Shown here in pieces: positions 23,820 through 31,536 of a stretch of DNA of 39,743 bases (the first letter of the stretch is position 1; every line of letters starts with the position of its first letter). The DNA lies in NCBI GenBank assembly GCA_902627565.1, contig CACOJM010000009.1, positions 1 through 39,743 of the forward strand. The letters are read 5' to 3'. The notes below the pieces were generated by a model. It made no database searches and was not told where the DNA came from. It worked only from the letters and a program-made list of their open reading frames with translations. A program made the position numbers and the translations under genes. Source of the stretch: an uncultured Pelagibacteraceae bacterium. Its GTDB lineage: Bacteria > Pseudomonadota > Alphaproteobacteria > Pelagibacterales > Pelagibacteraceae.

Positions 23820-24317
23820 TTAAGCTGATTTGATTTTTTTTTCAATAAACTCGGGAACTTCTTCTTTTTCTATAATATCTTCTTTTTTTCCTTTAGGCTG
23901 GTAAGCATATAACAAATGTAGCTTACAGTAAGAAAAATCTTTTAGGGAACTCCTTCCACAAAAATAAAAAGAATTCTCATCAGGATGACCAATTGGCCAC
24001 TTACATGAATTTTCATCAAGTTCTTCTAATTGCTTTGGATTTTCAGGTTCAAAATCTTTATCAATAATCAGTGATTTAAACTTACTTCTTCTTCCTTTCT
24101 TAAATTTAGAATTTTTTTCTTCTAAAGAATTTTCAAAATTTTGGTTATTTGTTGCTGTCCTAGTTTTAATTTTTGCAGATAAATTCAATCTATGAGCTTT
24201 TCCGATAACTGCATTTCTGCTAATACCACCAATAATCTCAGCTATTTGACTTGCAGTGTTTCCTTTACCCCAAAGTTCTCGAAGTTTTTTTACACGCTCT
24301 TCAGTCCACAAACTCAT
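23820..24317 (-). CDS. gcrA: Cell-cycle regulator GcrA
   Basis: GcrA is an alphaproteobacterial sigma70-binding regulator that, in Caulobacter, acts on promoters carrying GANTC methylated by CcrM. The 165-residue protein has the N-terminal helix-turn-helix WTEERVKKLRELWGKGNTAS followed by ISRNAVIGKAHRLNL, a charged linker, and a C-terminal Cys-rich sigma-binding region (NSCKWPIGHPDENSFYFCG, YCKLH). ccrM is not in this window. It abuts the convergent NDUFA9-like gene; its promoter lies in the 183-bp gap shared with argD. Confidence 0.94.
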   Translation of the reverse strand: MSLWTEERVKKLRELWGKGNTASQIAEIIGGISRNAVIGKAHRLNLSAKIKTRTATNNQNFENSLEEKNSKFKKGRRSKFKSLIIDKDFEPENPKQLEELDENSCKWPIGHPDENSFYFCGRSSLKDFSYCKLHLLYAYQPKGKKEDIIEKEEVPEFIEKKIKSA

Positions 24318-24380
24318 AAAATTTACATATCTATATAATGTGTTTTATATTTATTAATATACAATATACTGATATATGTT

Positions 24381-24392
24381 TTGTTTAAACAA
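24381..24392. repeat. Perfect 12-bp palindrome TTGTTTAAACAA upstream of argD
   Basis: TTGTTTAAACAA is its own reverse complement and lies in the gcrA-argD divergent spacer, 108 bp before the argD start and 63 bp from the gcrA start. Together with the inverted repeat at 24456-24482, which also begins TTGT and ends ACAA, it could be an operator for a shared regulator. No matching known operator comes to mind. Confidence 0.4.
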
Positions 24393-24455
24393 GTAATTAT
24401 TTAGAGTTATCAACAATTCTTGATTTAAGGTGTAAATAAGAGGTTCAATCCTGAC

Positions 24456-24482
24456 TTGTATTAATTATTTTTATTAATACAA
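24456..24482. promoter_or_regulatory. Inverted repeat TTGTATTAAT-N7-ATTAATACAA before argD
   Basis: Perfect 10-bp arms (24456-24465 and 24473-24482) separated by seven bases, ending 18 bp before the argD ATG. It could be a dimeric repressor site or an RNA hairpin occluding initiation. A related half-sequence (TTATTAATATACAA) lies at 24351-24363. The function is inferred from symmetry and position only. Confidence 0.45.
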
Positions 24483-24500
24483 AGTTTTATTAAAAAAAAA

Positions 24501-25679
24501 ATGAGCTATTTAGCAAAAAATTATAATAGAAAAAAAATTTCATTTACAAGAGGTAAGGGGAGTTATTTATATACTGCTAATCGAACTAAATATTTAGATT
24601 TTGTTCAAGGTATAGCAGTAAATTCTTTGGGTCATGCAAATCCCAAATTAGTTAAAGCAATAAGAGAACAGTCAAAAAAACTATGGCATGTGTCTAACGC
24701 TTTTCAAATTCCAGAAGGAGAGAAATTAGCAAAAAAAATATGTCAAAAAACTTTTGCAGATTACGTAATATTTCAAAATAGCGGAGCAGAGGCTACAGAA
24801 GCTGCAATAAAAGTAGCTCGAAGATATTTTTATTCAATTGGAAAACCGAACAAAAATAGAATTTTATGCATTAAAAATTCTTTTCATGGAAGAACAATTG
24901 CTGCCATTTATGCAAGTGGATCAAAAAAAATGACCGAAGGGTTTGGGCCCAAAATTCCTGGGTTTGATCATATAAATTTTTGCGACACAAAACCAAGATT
25001 TCCTAATATAAGAAATAAGATTAAGAAAAATACAGCAGCTATAATGGTGGAGACAATTTTGGGCGAGGGTGGTATTAAGCAAATACCTGATAAATGTTTG
25101 AAATATTTGAGAAAAATTTGTAATCAAAAAAAAATATTATTAATTTTAGATGAGGTCCAATGCGGAATAGGTCGTAGTGGAAATTTTTTTGCATTTGAAC
25201 AATCAAAAATTAGTCCAGATATTGTTCCAATAGCAAAGGGTATTGGTGGAGGTTTTCCAATAGGAGCGGTTTTAATGAATAAAAAAGTTGCATCAGGAAT
25301 GACACCTGGTACTCATGGATCAACTTTTGGGGGAAATCCATTAGCCATGGCTATTGGAAATTCAGTAATAGATACAGTTTCAAGTAAAAAATTCTTAAAT
25401 AATGTAAAAAAACTATCAAAATATTTTTTTTTAAAATTAAACCGATTAAAAGAAAAATATCCAAATATTATTAAAGAGATAAGAGGGAGAGGTTTTTTAG
25501 TTGGAATAAAACTTTATAGCGATCAAACAAAGTTTATTGAGAAATTAATGGATAACAAACTATTAACTATACGAGCTGCAGAAAATGTTGTGCGAGTTCT
25601 ACCTCCTCTAAATGTAAAAAAAAAAGAACTAGATTTAGCTTTAAAGATTATCAATAAAGTTTGTACAGAACTTAATTAG
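24501..25679 (+). CDS. argD: Acetylornithine aminotransferase
   Basis: A PLP-dependent class III aminotransferase converting N-acetylglutamate semialdehyde to N-acetylornithine, possibly also serving lysine synthesis. The 392-residue protein has FVQGIAVNSLGHANP, NSGAEATEAAIKVARR, SFHGRT, LILDEVQCGIGRSG and the PLP lysine in AKGIGGGFPIGA, then GTHGSTFGGNPLA. It precedes argF by one base, so the pair is coupled. An inverted repeat lies immediately upstream. Confidence 0.95.
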   Translation: MSYLAKNYNRKKISFTRGKGSYLYTANRTKYLDFVQGIAVNSLGHANPKLVKAIREQSKKLWHVSNAFQIPEGEKLAKKICQKTFADYVIFQNSGAEATEAAIKVARRYFYSIGKPNKNRILCIKNSFHGRTIAAIYASGSKKMTEGFGPKIPGFDHINFCDTKPRFPNIRNKIKKNTAAIMVETILGEGGIKQIPDKCLKYLRKICNQKKILLILDEVQCGIGRSGNFFAFEQSKISPDIVPIAKGIGGGFPIGAVLMNKKVASGMTPGTHGSTFGGNPLAMAIGNSVIDTVSSKKFLNNVKKLSKYFFLKLNRLKEKYPNIIKEIRGRGFLVGIKLYSDQTKFIEKLMDNKLLTIRAAENVVRVLPPLNVKKKELDLALKIINKVCTELN

Positions 25680-25680
25680 A

Positions 25681-26607
25681 ATGAAAGATTTTATAAATTT
25701 AAAAGATATTTCTAGCAAAGATCTAAGAAAAATTATTAATGATGCTAAAAAAAGAAAGTCCGCAAGAAAAAAACTTGATAAACTTGAGATAGATAAAGAT
25801 GCCCCATTAAAAGGAAAATTATTGATTCAGATGTTTGAAAAATCAAGTTTGAGAACAAGATTAAGTTTTTTTTTAGCTATAAGACAACTTGGCGGTAATG
25901 TTTTGACACTTAGACCAGATGAGTTACATTTGTCAAATGGTGGTGAGAGTATTGAGGATACTGCTAAGATATTATCTAACTTTGGAAATATTTTTATGCT
26001 AAGAACCAATAGTGATAAAAAGTTAGAGGAATTTAAAAAATTCTTATCAATTCCTATTATAAATGGTTTGAGTCCCTCATCTCACCCTACCCAAATTTTA
26101 TCTGATATTTTTACAGTTGAGGAAATTAAAAAAAAACAAATCTCAAAGTTACAGATAACCTGGATAGGAGATTCCAACAATGTTTTAAATTCTTTAATTG
26201 CTGCATCGATAAAGTTCTCGTTTAAATTAAATATTGGTTGTCCAAAAAATTATCTGCCAAATCAAAAAATTATGAGTTATATTAAAAATAATAAAAATAA
26301 AATCGTTATATATAACGATCCAAAAAAGGCTGTTAGTGGATCTGATGTTATCTTTTCAGACAAAGTAATATCTTTGAATGATAAAGTTAATAAAAATAAA
26401 AAATTGCGAGACTTCAAAAATTTTAAAATTACCAATAATCTAATGAAACTATGTCCTAAAGCTATATTTTTGCATTGCCTTCCAAGAGGAACTGAGGTTG
26501 ATGAAACTGTTTTTGGGAGTAAACAGTCGAAAGTTTGGCAACAAGCTGTTAATAGAGTTCATGTTCAAAAATCTATATTACTTTATTGTCTTGGAAGATT
26601 ACGGTAG
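25681..26607 (+). CDS. argF: Ornithine carbamoyltransferase
   Basis: Makes citrulline from ornithine and carbamoyl phosphate. The 308-residue protein has the carbamoyl-phosphate motif as SLRTR (residues 56-60) where STRTR is usual, so one Thr is Leu; PSSHPTQILSD, WIGDSNNVLNS, and HCLPRG with the catalytic Cys. The ornithine loop normally SMG reads SLN. These look like lineage changes that keep the scaffold. Follows argD by one base and overlaps the convergent cytochrome gene by 9 bp. Confidence 0.93.
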   Translation: MKDFINLKDISSKDLRKIINDAKKRKSARKKLDKLEIDKDAPLKGKLLIQMFEKSSLRTRLSFFLAIRQLGGNVLTLRPDELHLSNGGESIEDTAKILSNFGNIFMLRTNSDKKLEEFKKFLSIPIINGLSPSSHPTQILSDIFTVEEIKKKQISKLQITWIGDSNNVLNSLIAASIKFSFKLNIGCPKNYLPNQKIMSYIKNNKNKIVIYNDPKKAVSGSDVIFSDKVISLNDKVNKNKKLRDFKNFKITNNLMKLCPKAIFLHCLPRGTEVDETVFGSKQSKVWQQAVNRVHVQKSILLYCLGRLR

Positions 26608-27141
26608 TGTTAATGGATTATCTGAATTCTTATTCAAATATAAAATTACTGAAGCTCTATCTTTCTCTTTTCTTAAACCAGCGAAAGCCATTTTTGTACC
26701 TTTTATCCATTTAGCTGGTTTAATAAGATATCCATTTAATTCCTCAAAAGTCCATTCTTTTCCGTACTCAGAAAGTGCTTTAGAATATTTGTAATCATTT
26801 ACCTTACCAATTTTTCTGCCAACAACATTGTAAAGTGCTGGACCAATATTATTTTTACCCCCTTTTACAATTGAATGGCAAGCAGCACATTTTTTAAAAA
26901 CTTTCTCTCCCGTAGTAAGATCTCCCATTGCCATTAAAGCTGATATATCGATTTTTTCCACAGCTGCCTCCGTTTTCAATTGTGTGTCAGTAGCAACCGC
27001 TTTCTCTATTTCTACAGAATAACCAGGTGTTTTTGGCTTTTCTACATAAAAAATTATATTTGATAGTTTTCCTATACCTATTACCAAAAGAGCTACTAAA
27101 AGTATGGCTGCAACTATTTTATTTATTTCAAAAGAATCCAT
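26599..27141 (-). CDS. cycM: Membrane-anchored class I cytochrome c (CycM-like)
   Basis: A 180-residue c-type cytochrome with an N-terminal uncleaved membrane anchor (about residues 9-32), an acidic/Ala linker and a class I domain in the periplasm. Heme attachment is CAACH (Cys85, Cys88, His89), followed by GPALYNVVGRKIG; the likely axial Met is Met151 (KGTKMAF). In other alphaproteobacteria such anchored cytochromes carry electrons from the bc1 complex to cytochrome oxidase. The neighbours kdsB and pheA are the classical cycM context. Confidence 0.9.
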   Translation of the reverse strand: MDSFEINKIVAAILLVALLVIGIGKLSNIIFYVEKPKTPGYSVEIEKAVATDTQLKTEAAVEKIDISALMAMGDLTTGEKVFKKCAACHSIVKGGKNNIGPALYNVVGRKIGKVNDYKYSKALSEYGKEWTFEELNGYLIKPAKWIKGTKMAFAGLRKEKDRASVILYLNKNSDNPLTLP

Positions 27142-27250
27142 TTTATAAAAATTATTTTAAACGTATAACATTATAAATTAAAAGTTGCTTATATATTTTA
27201 ATGGATAATTTTGTCTCTATTTATATTGTTAGCATGAATAAAAAAAACCA

Positions 27251-27988
27251 ATGAAAACATTAGTTATAATTCCATCAAGATTATCAGCTTCAAGATTACC
27301 AGGAAAACCATTATTAAAGATTAACGGTTTGTCAATGATTTCTCATGTTTTTAAGAGAGCTGAAAAGGCCAATATCGGAGAAGTTATTGTTGCTGCTGAA
27401 GATCAAGAGATAGTAGATGATGTTAAAAAAAATGGTGGGAATGCAATTCTTACAAGTAATAAACATAAGACGGGAACAGATAGAATTTACGAGGCATTTC
27501 AAAAACTTAATATTTCAAAGATTGATTTGATTATGAACCTGCAAGGAGATGAGCCTTTAATGAACGTCGAAGATATAAGAATTTTAAATAAGCAAATGAT
27601 CAAAACTAGATCTCAACTTGGAACATTAGCATCTATAATACAAGATAAAAAAATATTCAATAATCTTAATATCGTAAAGTTAATAACTTCAGAAACACTT
27701 AATGACCTAAATTTTCCAGAGGTAGAGAATTTTTCAAGAAAAATTATAGATAAAAATAAAAATATTTATCATCATTTAGGTATTTATTGTTATACTGCTT
27801 ATACATTGAACAAATTTGTATCTTTAAGGCGAACCCCAAATGAAGTTGAAAGTAATCTTGAACAACTTAGAGCTCTAGATAATGGAATTAAGATTAATGT
27901 AGCTTTAGCTAAATCAACATCCATTGGAGTTGACACAGAAGAGGATTTAGTGGCTATAAAAAAAATAATGGAATATAAAGTCAAATGA
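27251..27988 (+). CDS. kdsB: 3-deoxy-manno-octulosonate cytidylyltransferase
   Basis: Activates Kdo as CMP-Kdo for LPS. The 245-residue nucleotidyltransferase has the opening IPSRLSASRLPGKPLL, the NLQGDEPLM motif and a HHLGIYCYT segment with the conserved RTPNEVESNLEQLRALDNG. A six-codon frame (ATG at 27234) ends across the kdsB start as ATGA and might couple initiation, though it may be chance. The kdsB stop overlaps the pheA start by 4 bp. Confidence 0.95.
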   Translation: MKTLVIIPSRLSASRLPGKPLLKINGLSMISHVFKRAEKANIGEVIVAAEDQEIVDDVKKNGGNAILTSNKHKTGTDRIYEAFQKLNISKIDLIMNLQGDEPLMNVEDIRILNKQMIKTRSQLGTLASIIQDKKIFNNLNIVKLITSETLNDLNFPEVENFSRKIIDKNKNIYHHLGIYCYTAYTLNKFVSLRRTPNEVESNLEQLRALDNGIKINVALAKSTSIGVDTEEDLVAIKKIMEYKVK

Positions 27989-28815
27989 GTAAAATTTATT
28001 TTCAAGGAACCTTTGGTGCATATTCACATTTAGCAGCGTTATCAATTGATCCAAGAGCAGAAATTATACCTTGTAAAACTTTTGATGAATGTTTTCTGAG
28101 TGCTTCTAAAGACCCTAATTCAAAAATAATTATCCCGGAGTCAAATAGAATCACTGGAAATATAGGAATAGAATATTTAATATTCAAATATAGATTAAAT
28201 ATTTATTCTGAATATTTTCAAAAAATTGAACACAATCTTTTAGCTATTCCAGGTACAAAAATCTCAGATATCAAAAATGTTTATTCTCATTCTCAAGCCT
28301 TATCTCAGTGCTCTAATTTCATAAAATCTAATAACTTGATTGAGCATGTTAGAGCAGACACTGCTGGATCAGCTGAAATGGTCTCAAAAACTAAGAATAA
28401 AGAAAATGCTGCAATTGCATCATCTCTAAGCGCGAAAACTTACGAATTGAATATTGTTAAAAGAAATATTGAAAATGAAAAAGGTAATCTTACAAGATTT
28501 TTGATAATGGGAAAAAATATTTTGCAACCAGAATTTGAAAATAAAAAATATATAACTTCTTTTTTATTTAAGCTAAAAAGTAAACCTGCAGCATTATACC
28601 AATCACTAGGTGGTTTTGCAATTAATGGTGTTAATCTAACAAAATTGCAAAGTTATCCTGAAAAAAATTCATTTGAGTCATTCTTTTTTTTATGTGATCT
28701 GGATGGTCACATTGAAGATCCAAAAGTTAAAAAATCTTTAGAAGAATTAGGATTACATTGTGAGGATTTTCACGTCCTAGGTGTTTTTGAGGCTGACAAA
28801 ATAAGAGAAAAATAA
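27985..28815 (+). CDS. pheA: Prephenate dehydratase
   Basis: Converts prephenate to phenylpyruvate for phenylalanine. The 276-residue protein has a catalytic domain (GTFGAYSHLAAL, PESNRITGNIG, ADTAGSAEMV, GNLTRFLIMG with the Thr-Arg-Phe motif) and a C-terminal ACT domain (KPAALYQSLGGFAINGVNLT) for feedback. The ESRP motif of the ACT domain reads QSYP, near the ESY form I associate with alphaproteobacteria. No chorismate mutase domain is fused. Coupled to kdsB. Confidence 0.93.
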   Translation: MSKIYFQGTFGAYSHLAALSIDPRAEIIPCKTFDECFLSASKDPNSKIIIPESNRITGNIGIEYLIFKYRLNIYSEYFQKIEHNLLAIPGTKISDIKNVYSHSQALSQCSNFIKSNNLIEHVRADTAGSAEMVSKTKNKENAAIASSLSAKTYELNIVKRNIENEKGNLTRFLIMGKNILQPEFENKKYITSFLFKLKSKPAALYQSLGGFAINGVNLTKLQSYPEKNSFESFFFLCDLDGHIEDPKVKKSLEELGLHCEDFHVLGVFEADKIREK

Positions 28816-28830
28816 ATATTAATCTTTATA

Positions 28831-28860
28831 TTGTAGAATAGAAAATATTACTGCTATAAT
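28831..28860 (+). promoter_or_regulatory. Promoter of SRP RNA (extended -10)
   Basis: TGCTATAAT ends at 28860, an extended -10 (TG-N-TATAAT) with TTGTAG at 28831-28836 as a weak -35 and an 18-bp spacer. The predicted start, seven bases after the -10, falls on the first base of the SRP RNA closing stem (28867), which strongly supports both calls. Confidence 0.65.
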
Positions 28861-28866
28861 AGTAAT

Positions 28867-28948
28867 GGAGGCTAGGGCGTTTACTGCATGAACCCGACCA
28901 GGTCCTAACGGAAGCAGTCGTAATGACAGTTAAACGGGTCTAGTCTCC
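28867..28948 (+). ncRNA. ffs: Signal recognition particle RNA (4.5S type)
   Basis: The small bacterial SRP RNA scaffolds Ffh for co-translational targeting. The conserved apical part CCAGGTCC-TAAC-GGAAGCAG (28898-28917) is present, with a UAAC tetraloop (URRC type) instead of the E. coli GGAA. The ends close as GGAGGCTAG with CTAGTCTCC, and CGTTTA pairs with TAAACG further in, giving the expected single long hairpin of about 82 nt. It lies 11 nt before dnaX, a position commonly seen in alphaproteobacteria. Confidence 0.92.
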
Positions 28949-28959
28949 TAAAATATTTT

Positions 28960-30603
28960 ATGAATAAAACTTCTAAAGTCCTTGCTTTAAAATATAGGCC
29001 AACTAATTTCAGTGAGCTGATTGGACAAGAAATTGTAGCCGAAACAATTACTAATTCTATTAAATCTGATAAAATTCCTAATGCATATCTTTTTACTGGT
29101 ATACGTGGTGTGGGTAAGACGACAATTGCAAGAATAGTTGCAAAATCTTTAAATTGTAAAAATGGCATTGATGATTTATGTAAAAATAGTCTTTGCGATA
29201 ATTGTGAAGCTATCTCCAATTCAAGTCATATGGATGTACTTGAGTTAAATGGTGCTGATAAGACTTCAATTAATGATATTAGAGATTTAATCGAATTTTC
29301 AAGATATGCACCAACTTCGTCAAAATATAAGATTTTTATAATTGATGAGGTTCATCAAATATCATCTAGTGCATTCAATGCATTATTAAAAATTTTAGAA
29401 GAGCCACCAAAGTATTTAAAATTTATTTTAGCAACTACAGAAATAAAAAAAGTCCCTGTAACTATTTTGTCTAGATGTCAAAGATTTGATTTATCTAGAG
29501 TAAGATCCTCAGAATTACTAATGTTTATTAAAAAAATTAAGAATAAAGAAAATGGCAATATTTCAGATGAAGCATTAAAGTTGATTGTAAAAATATCAGA
29601 GGGGTCAGTCAGAGACGCCCTATCTTTACTTGATAGAGCTTTGTTAAGTTTAGATAAAAAAATTGAGTTAGATTTAAAAGCAGCTCAAAAAATTTTTGGT
29701 TATTTTGACAAGTCAAAAATTATTGATTTATTTAAATTAATTTTAAAAGGAGATGAAAAGGAAGTGGTAGAAAGTTACAGAAAAATTTATGATCAAGGTG
29801 TAGAGCCAAAAGTATTTATAAATGACTTTTTAGAAATTTTGTATTATTTTAAAAATATTAATTCTTTGACACTTGAGAGTGCAAATTTTTCCTTAAATGA
29901 TGATGAGTTTAATAAGATAAAAGAAATATCTAAAGAAATAGACCCTCAAATATTAATATTATTTTGGCAATTTACTATTAAGACAATTGATGAGTTAGAT
30001 ATTGTTTCAAATCAAAATTTGTCTATTGAAATGTTTTTAATAAGACTAATTTATTTAAGCTCATCAAAAACCAAGGATTTTGAAATAAAAAATTATAAAA
30101 AAGTAGATGACCCCCAAAGTAAAGTTAGTTTAGAATTAAAAAATGATGCAATTAGTCAAATAAAAAATATTACTCAGGAAAAAAAAACAAAACCTGAAAT
30201 TCAAAAAGAATCTAAAGAAGAAAAAAAAAATTTGATTTATTCATTAGATGATCTAATTGAAATTTGTAATTTAAAAAGAGAGATGAAACTCAAATATGAT
30301 CTTGAAAAAAATGTTAGTTTAGTAAATTTTGAAAAAAATAGAATTGAAATTTCTTTTAATTACAATCTAGATAAAAATTTTGTGAAGGATTTGTCTTCTA
30401 AACTATTTGAGTGGACTGGTGAAAGATGGATTATTTCTTTCAGCAAGACAAAAGGTGAAATGTCAATTAAAGATAAAAATGAAAAAAAAAAAACTGACCT
30501 TATCAATGATGTAAAAAAAACCGAATTGTATAAAAAAGTTTTGAATAAAATTTCTGATGCAAAATTAATTGATGTTGTTTCAAATACTACTAAGGATGAT
30601 TAA
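28960..30603 (+). CDS. dnaX: DNA polymerase III subunits tau/gamma
   Basis: The clamp-loader ATPase, 547 aa. Domain I shows Walker A GIRGVGKTT (Lys53), four zinc cysteines (66, 74, 79, 82), Walker B IIDEVH (128-132) and sensor SRC (171-173); domains II-III follow, then a Lys-rich linker and a C-terminal tau-like domain. A run of ten A residues (30221-30230) lies after domain III. Slippage there in the -1 sense ends at a TGA (30249) after about 430 codons, close to E. coli gamma (431 aa); +1 slippage also stops at once. A second A12 run lies at 30482-30493. It begins 11 nt after the SRP RNA without a visible Shine-Dalgarno. Confidence 0.95.
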   Translation: MNKTSKVLALKYRPTNFSELIGQEIVAETITNSIKSDKIPNAYLFTGIRGVGKTTIARIVAKSLNCKNGIDDLCKNSLCDNCEAISNSSHMDVLELNGADKTSINDIRDLIEFSRYAPTSSKYKIFIIDEVHQISSSAFNALLKILEEPPKYLKFILATTEIKKVPVTILSRCQRFDLSRVRSSELLMFIKKIKNKENGNISDEALKLIVKISEGSVRDALSLLDRALLSLDKKIELDLKAAQKIFGYFDKSKIIDLFKLILKGDEKEVVESYRKIYDQGVEPKVFINDFLEILYYFKNINSLTLESANFSLNDDEFNKIKEISKEIDPQILILFWQFTIKTIDELDIVSNQNLSIEMFLIRLIYLSSSKTKDFEIKNYKKVDDPQSKVSLELKNDAISQIKNITQEKKTKPEIQKESKEEKKNLIYSLDDLIEICNLKREMKLKYDLEKNVSLVNFEKNRIEISFNYNLDKNFVKDLSSKLFEWTGERWIISFSKTKGEMSIKDKNEKKKTDLINDVKKTELYKKVLNKISDAKLIDVVSNTTKDD

Positions 30604-30921
30604 ATGACTGATTTCACAAAAATATTAGATAAAGCAAAAGAGTTAGAATCTAAAATGAAAGAGAGTCAAGAGAATATAAAGAAACTAAGAGTTGAGGGTT
30701 TGTCAGGTGCTAATTCTGTAAAGGTAATTTTAGATGGTGAAGGACAGATGTTAAAAATAGAAATTTCGAATGAAATTTTAAAGGAGGATAAATTAATAGT
30801 TGAAGATTTAATAGTCGCTGCACACAATAACGCAAAAGTACAATTAAAAAACAAAACATCAGAGGAAATTTCCAAAGCTACCGGCGGTTTTGGAATACCA
30901 GGTTTTAAGTGGCCACTCTAA
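30604..30921 (+). CDS. ybaB: YbaB/EbfC family nucleoid-associated protein
   Basis: A 105-residue DNA-binding protein of the YbaB/EbfC family, a dimer shaped like tweezers. Visible are the N-terminal helix DFTKILDKAKELESKMKESQ, the central VEGLSGANSVKVILDGEGQ strands and a C-terminal GFGIPGFKWPL. It starts directly after dnaX and is followed by recR after 3 bp; dnaX-ybaB-recR is a nearly universal bacterial order. Confidence 0.95.
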   Translation: MTDFTKILDKAKELESKMKESQENIKKLRVEGLSGANSVKVILDGEGQMLKIEISNEILKEDKLIVEDLIVAAHNNAKVQLKNKTSEEISKATGGFGIPGFKWPL

Positions 30922-30924
30922 AAA

Positions 30925-31536
30925 ATGCAAAATATCAATGAGATCGATGAATTAATAAAGATAATTTCAAAATTACCAGGACTTGGTCCTAAATCTGCAA
31001 AACGTATTGTTTTAAAACTTATTAACAACAGAGATGAGCTTATAAAGCCTATGGCTAGCTCTCTAGCACAAATTTATAAAAACGTAACTAGATGTAAATC
31101 TTGTGGATCTTTAAAATCAAATTTAAATGGGTGCTCAAATTGTGAAAATATAAAAGAAAAATTTAATAAGATTTGTGTTGTAGAGGATATTGCAGATCAA
31201 TGGTCGATTGAAAATTCAAATATTTTTAAGGGATATTTTCATATTCTTGGGGGAACAATATCATCTGTAGGCCAAAGAAAAGAGGATTTATTAATTAATT
31301 CCTTAGTAGAAAGAGTTAAAAGAGATAATATTGATGAAGTAATTCTAGCCACAAGCGCAACTGTAGAAGGACAAACTACAGCTTATTACATTCAAGATAG
31401 TTTAAAGAATTTAAAAGTAAAAGTAACTAAGCTAGCACAAGGATTGCCTGTAGGTGGAGAAATTGAAAGTTTAGATGATGGAACATTATTTTCAGCTTTT
31501 AAAAATAGATCCAAAATAAACACTAATTCTGGCTAG
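30925..31536 (+). CDS. recR: Recombination protein RecR
   Basis: RecR works with RecO/RecF to load RecA on gapped DNA. The 203-residue protein has the helix-hairpin-helix LPGLGPKSAKRIVL, a C4 zinc finger (Cys57, Cys60, Cys70, Cys73), a Toprim domain (VVEDIADQWSIE, YHILGG-like FHILGGTIS) and TKLAQGLPVGGEIESLDDGTL at the C-terminus. Its last 14 bp overlap the convergent glcB end. Confidence 0.96.
   Translation: MQNINEIDELIKIISKLPGLGPKSAKRIVLKLINNRDELIKPMASSLAQIYKNVTRCKSCGSLKSNLNGCSNCENIKEKFNKICVVEDIADQWSIENSNIFKGYFHILGGTISSVGQRKEDLLINSLVERVKRDNIDEVILATSATVEGQTTAYYIQDSLKNLKVKVTKLAQGLPVGGEIESLDDGTLFSAFKNRSKINTNSG

Noticed and set aside
24435..24460. A tRNA T-arm-like string (GAGGTTCAATCCTGA) before argD, possibly a tRNA remnant
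   Set aside because: The flanking bases do not form a T stem beyond two pairs, and no acceptor, anticodon arm or CCA can be built around it.
27234..27254. Six-codon upstream reading frame overlapping the kdsB start
   Set aside because: Too short and Lys/Asn-only, expected by chance in A-rich leader; mentioned under kdsB but not called a gene.
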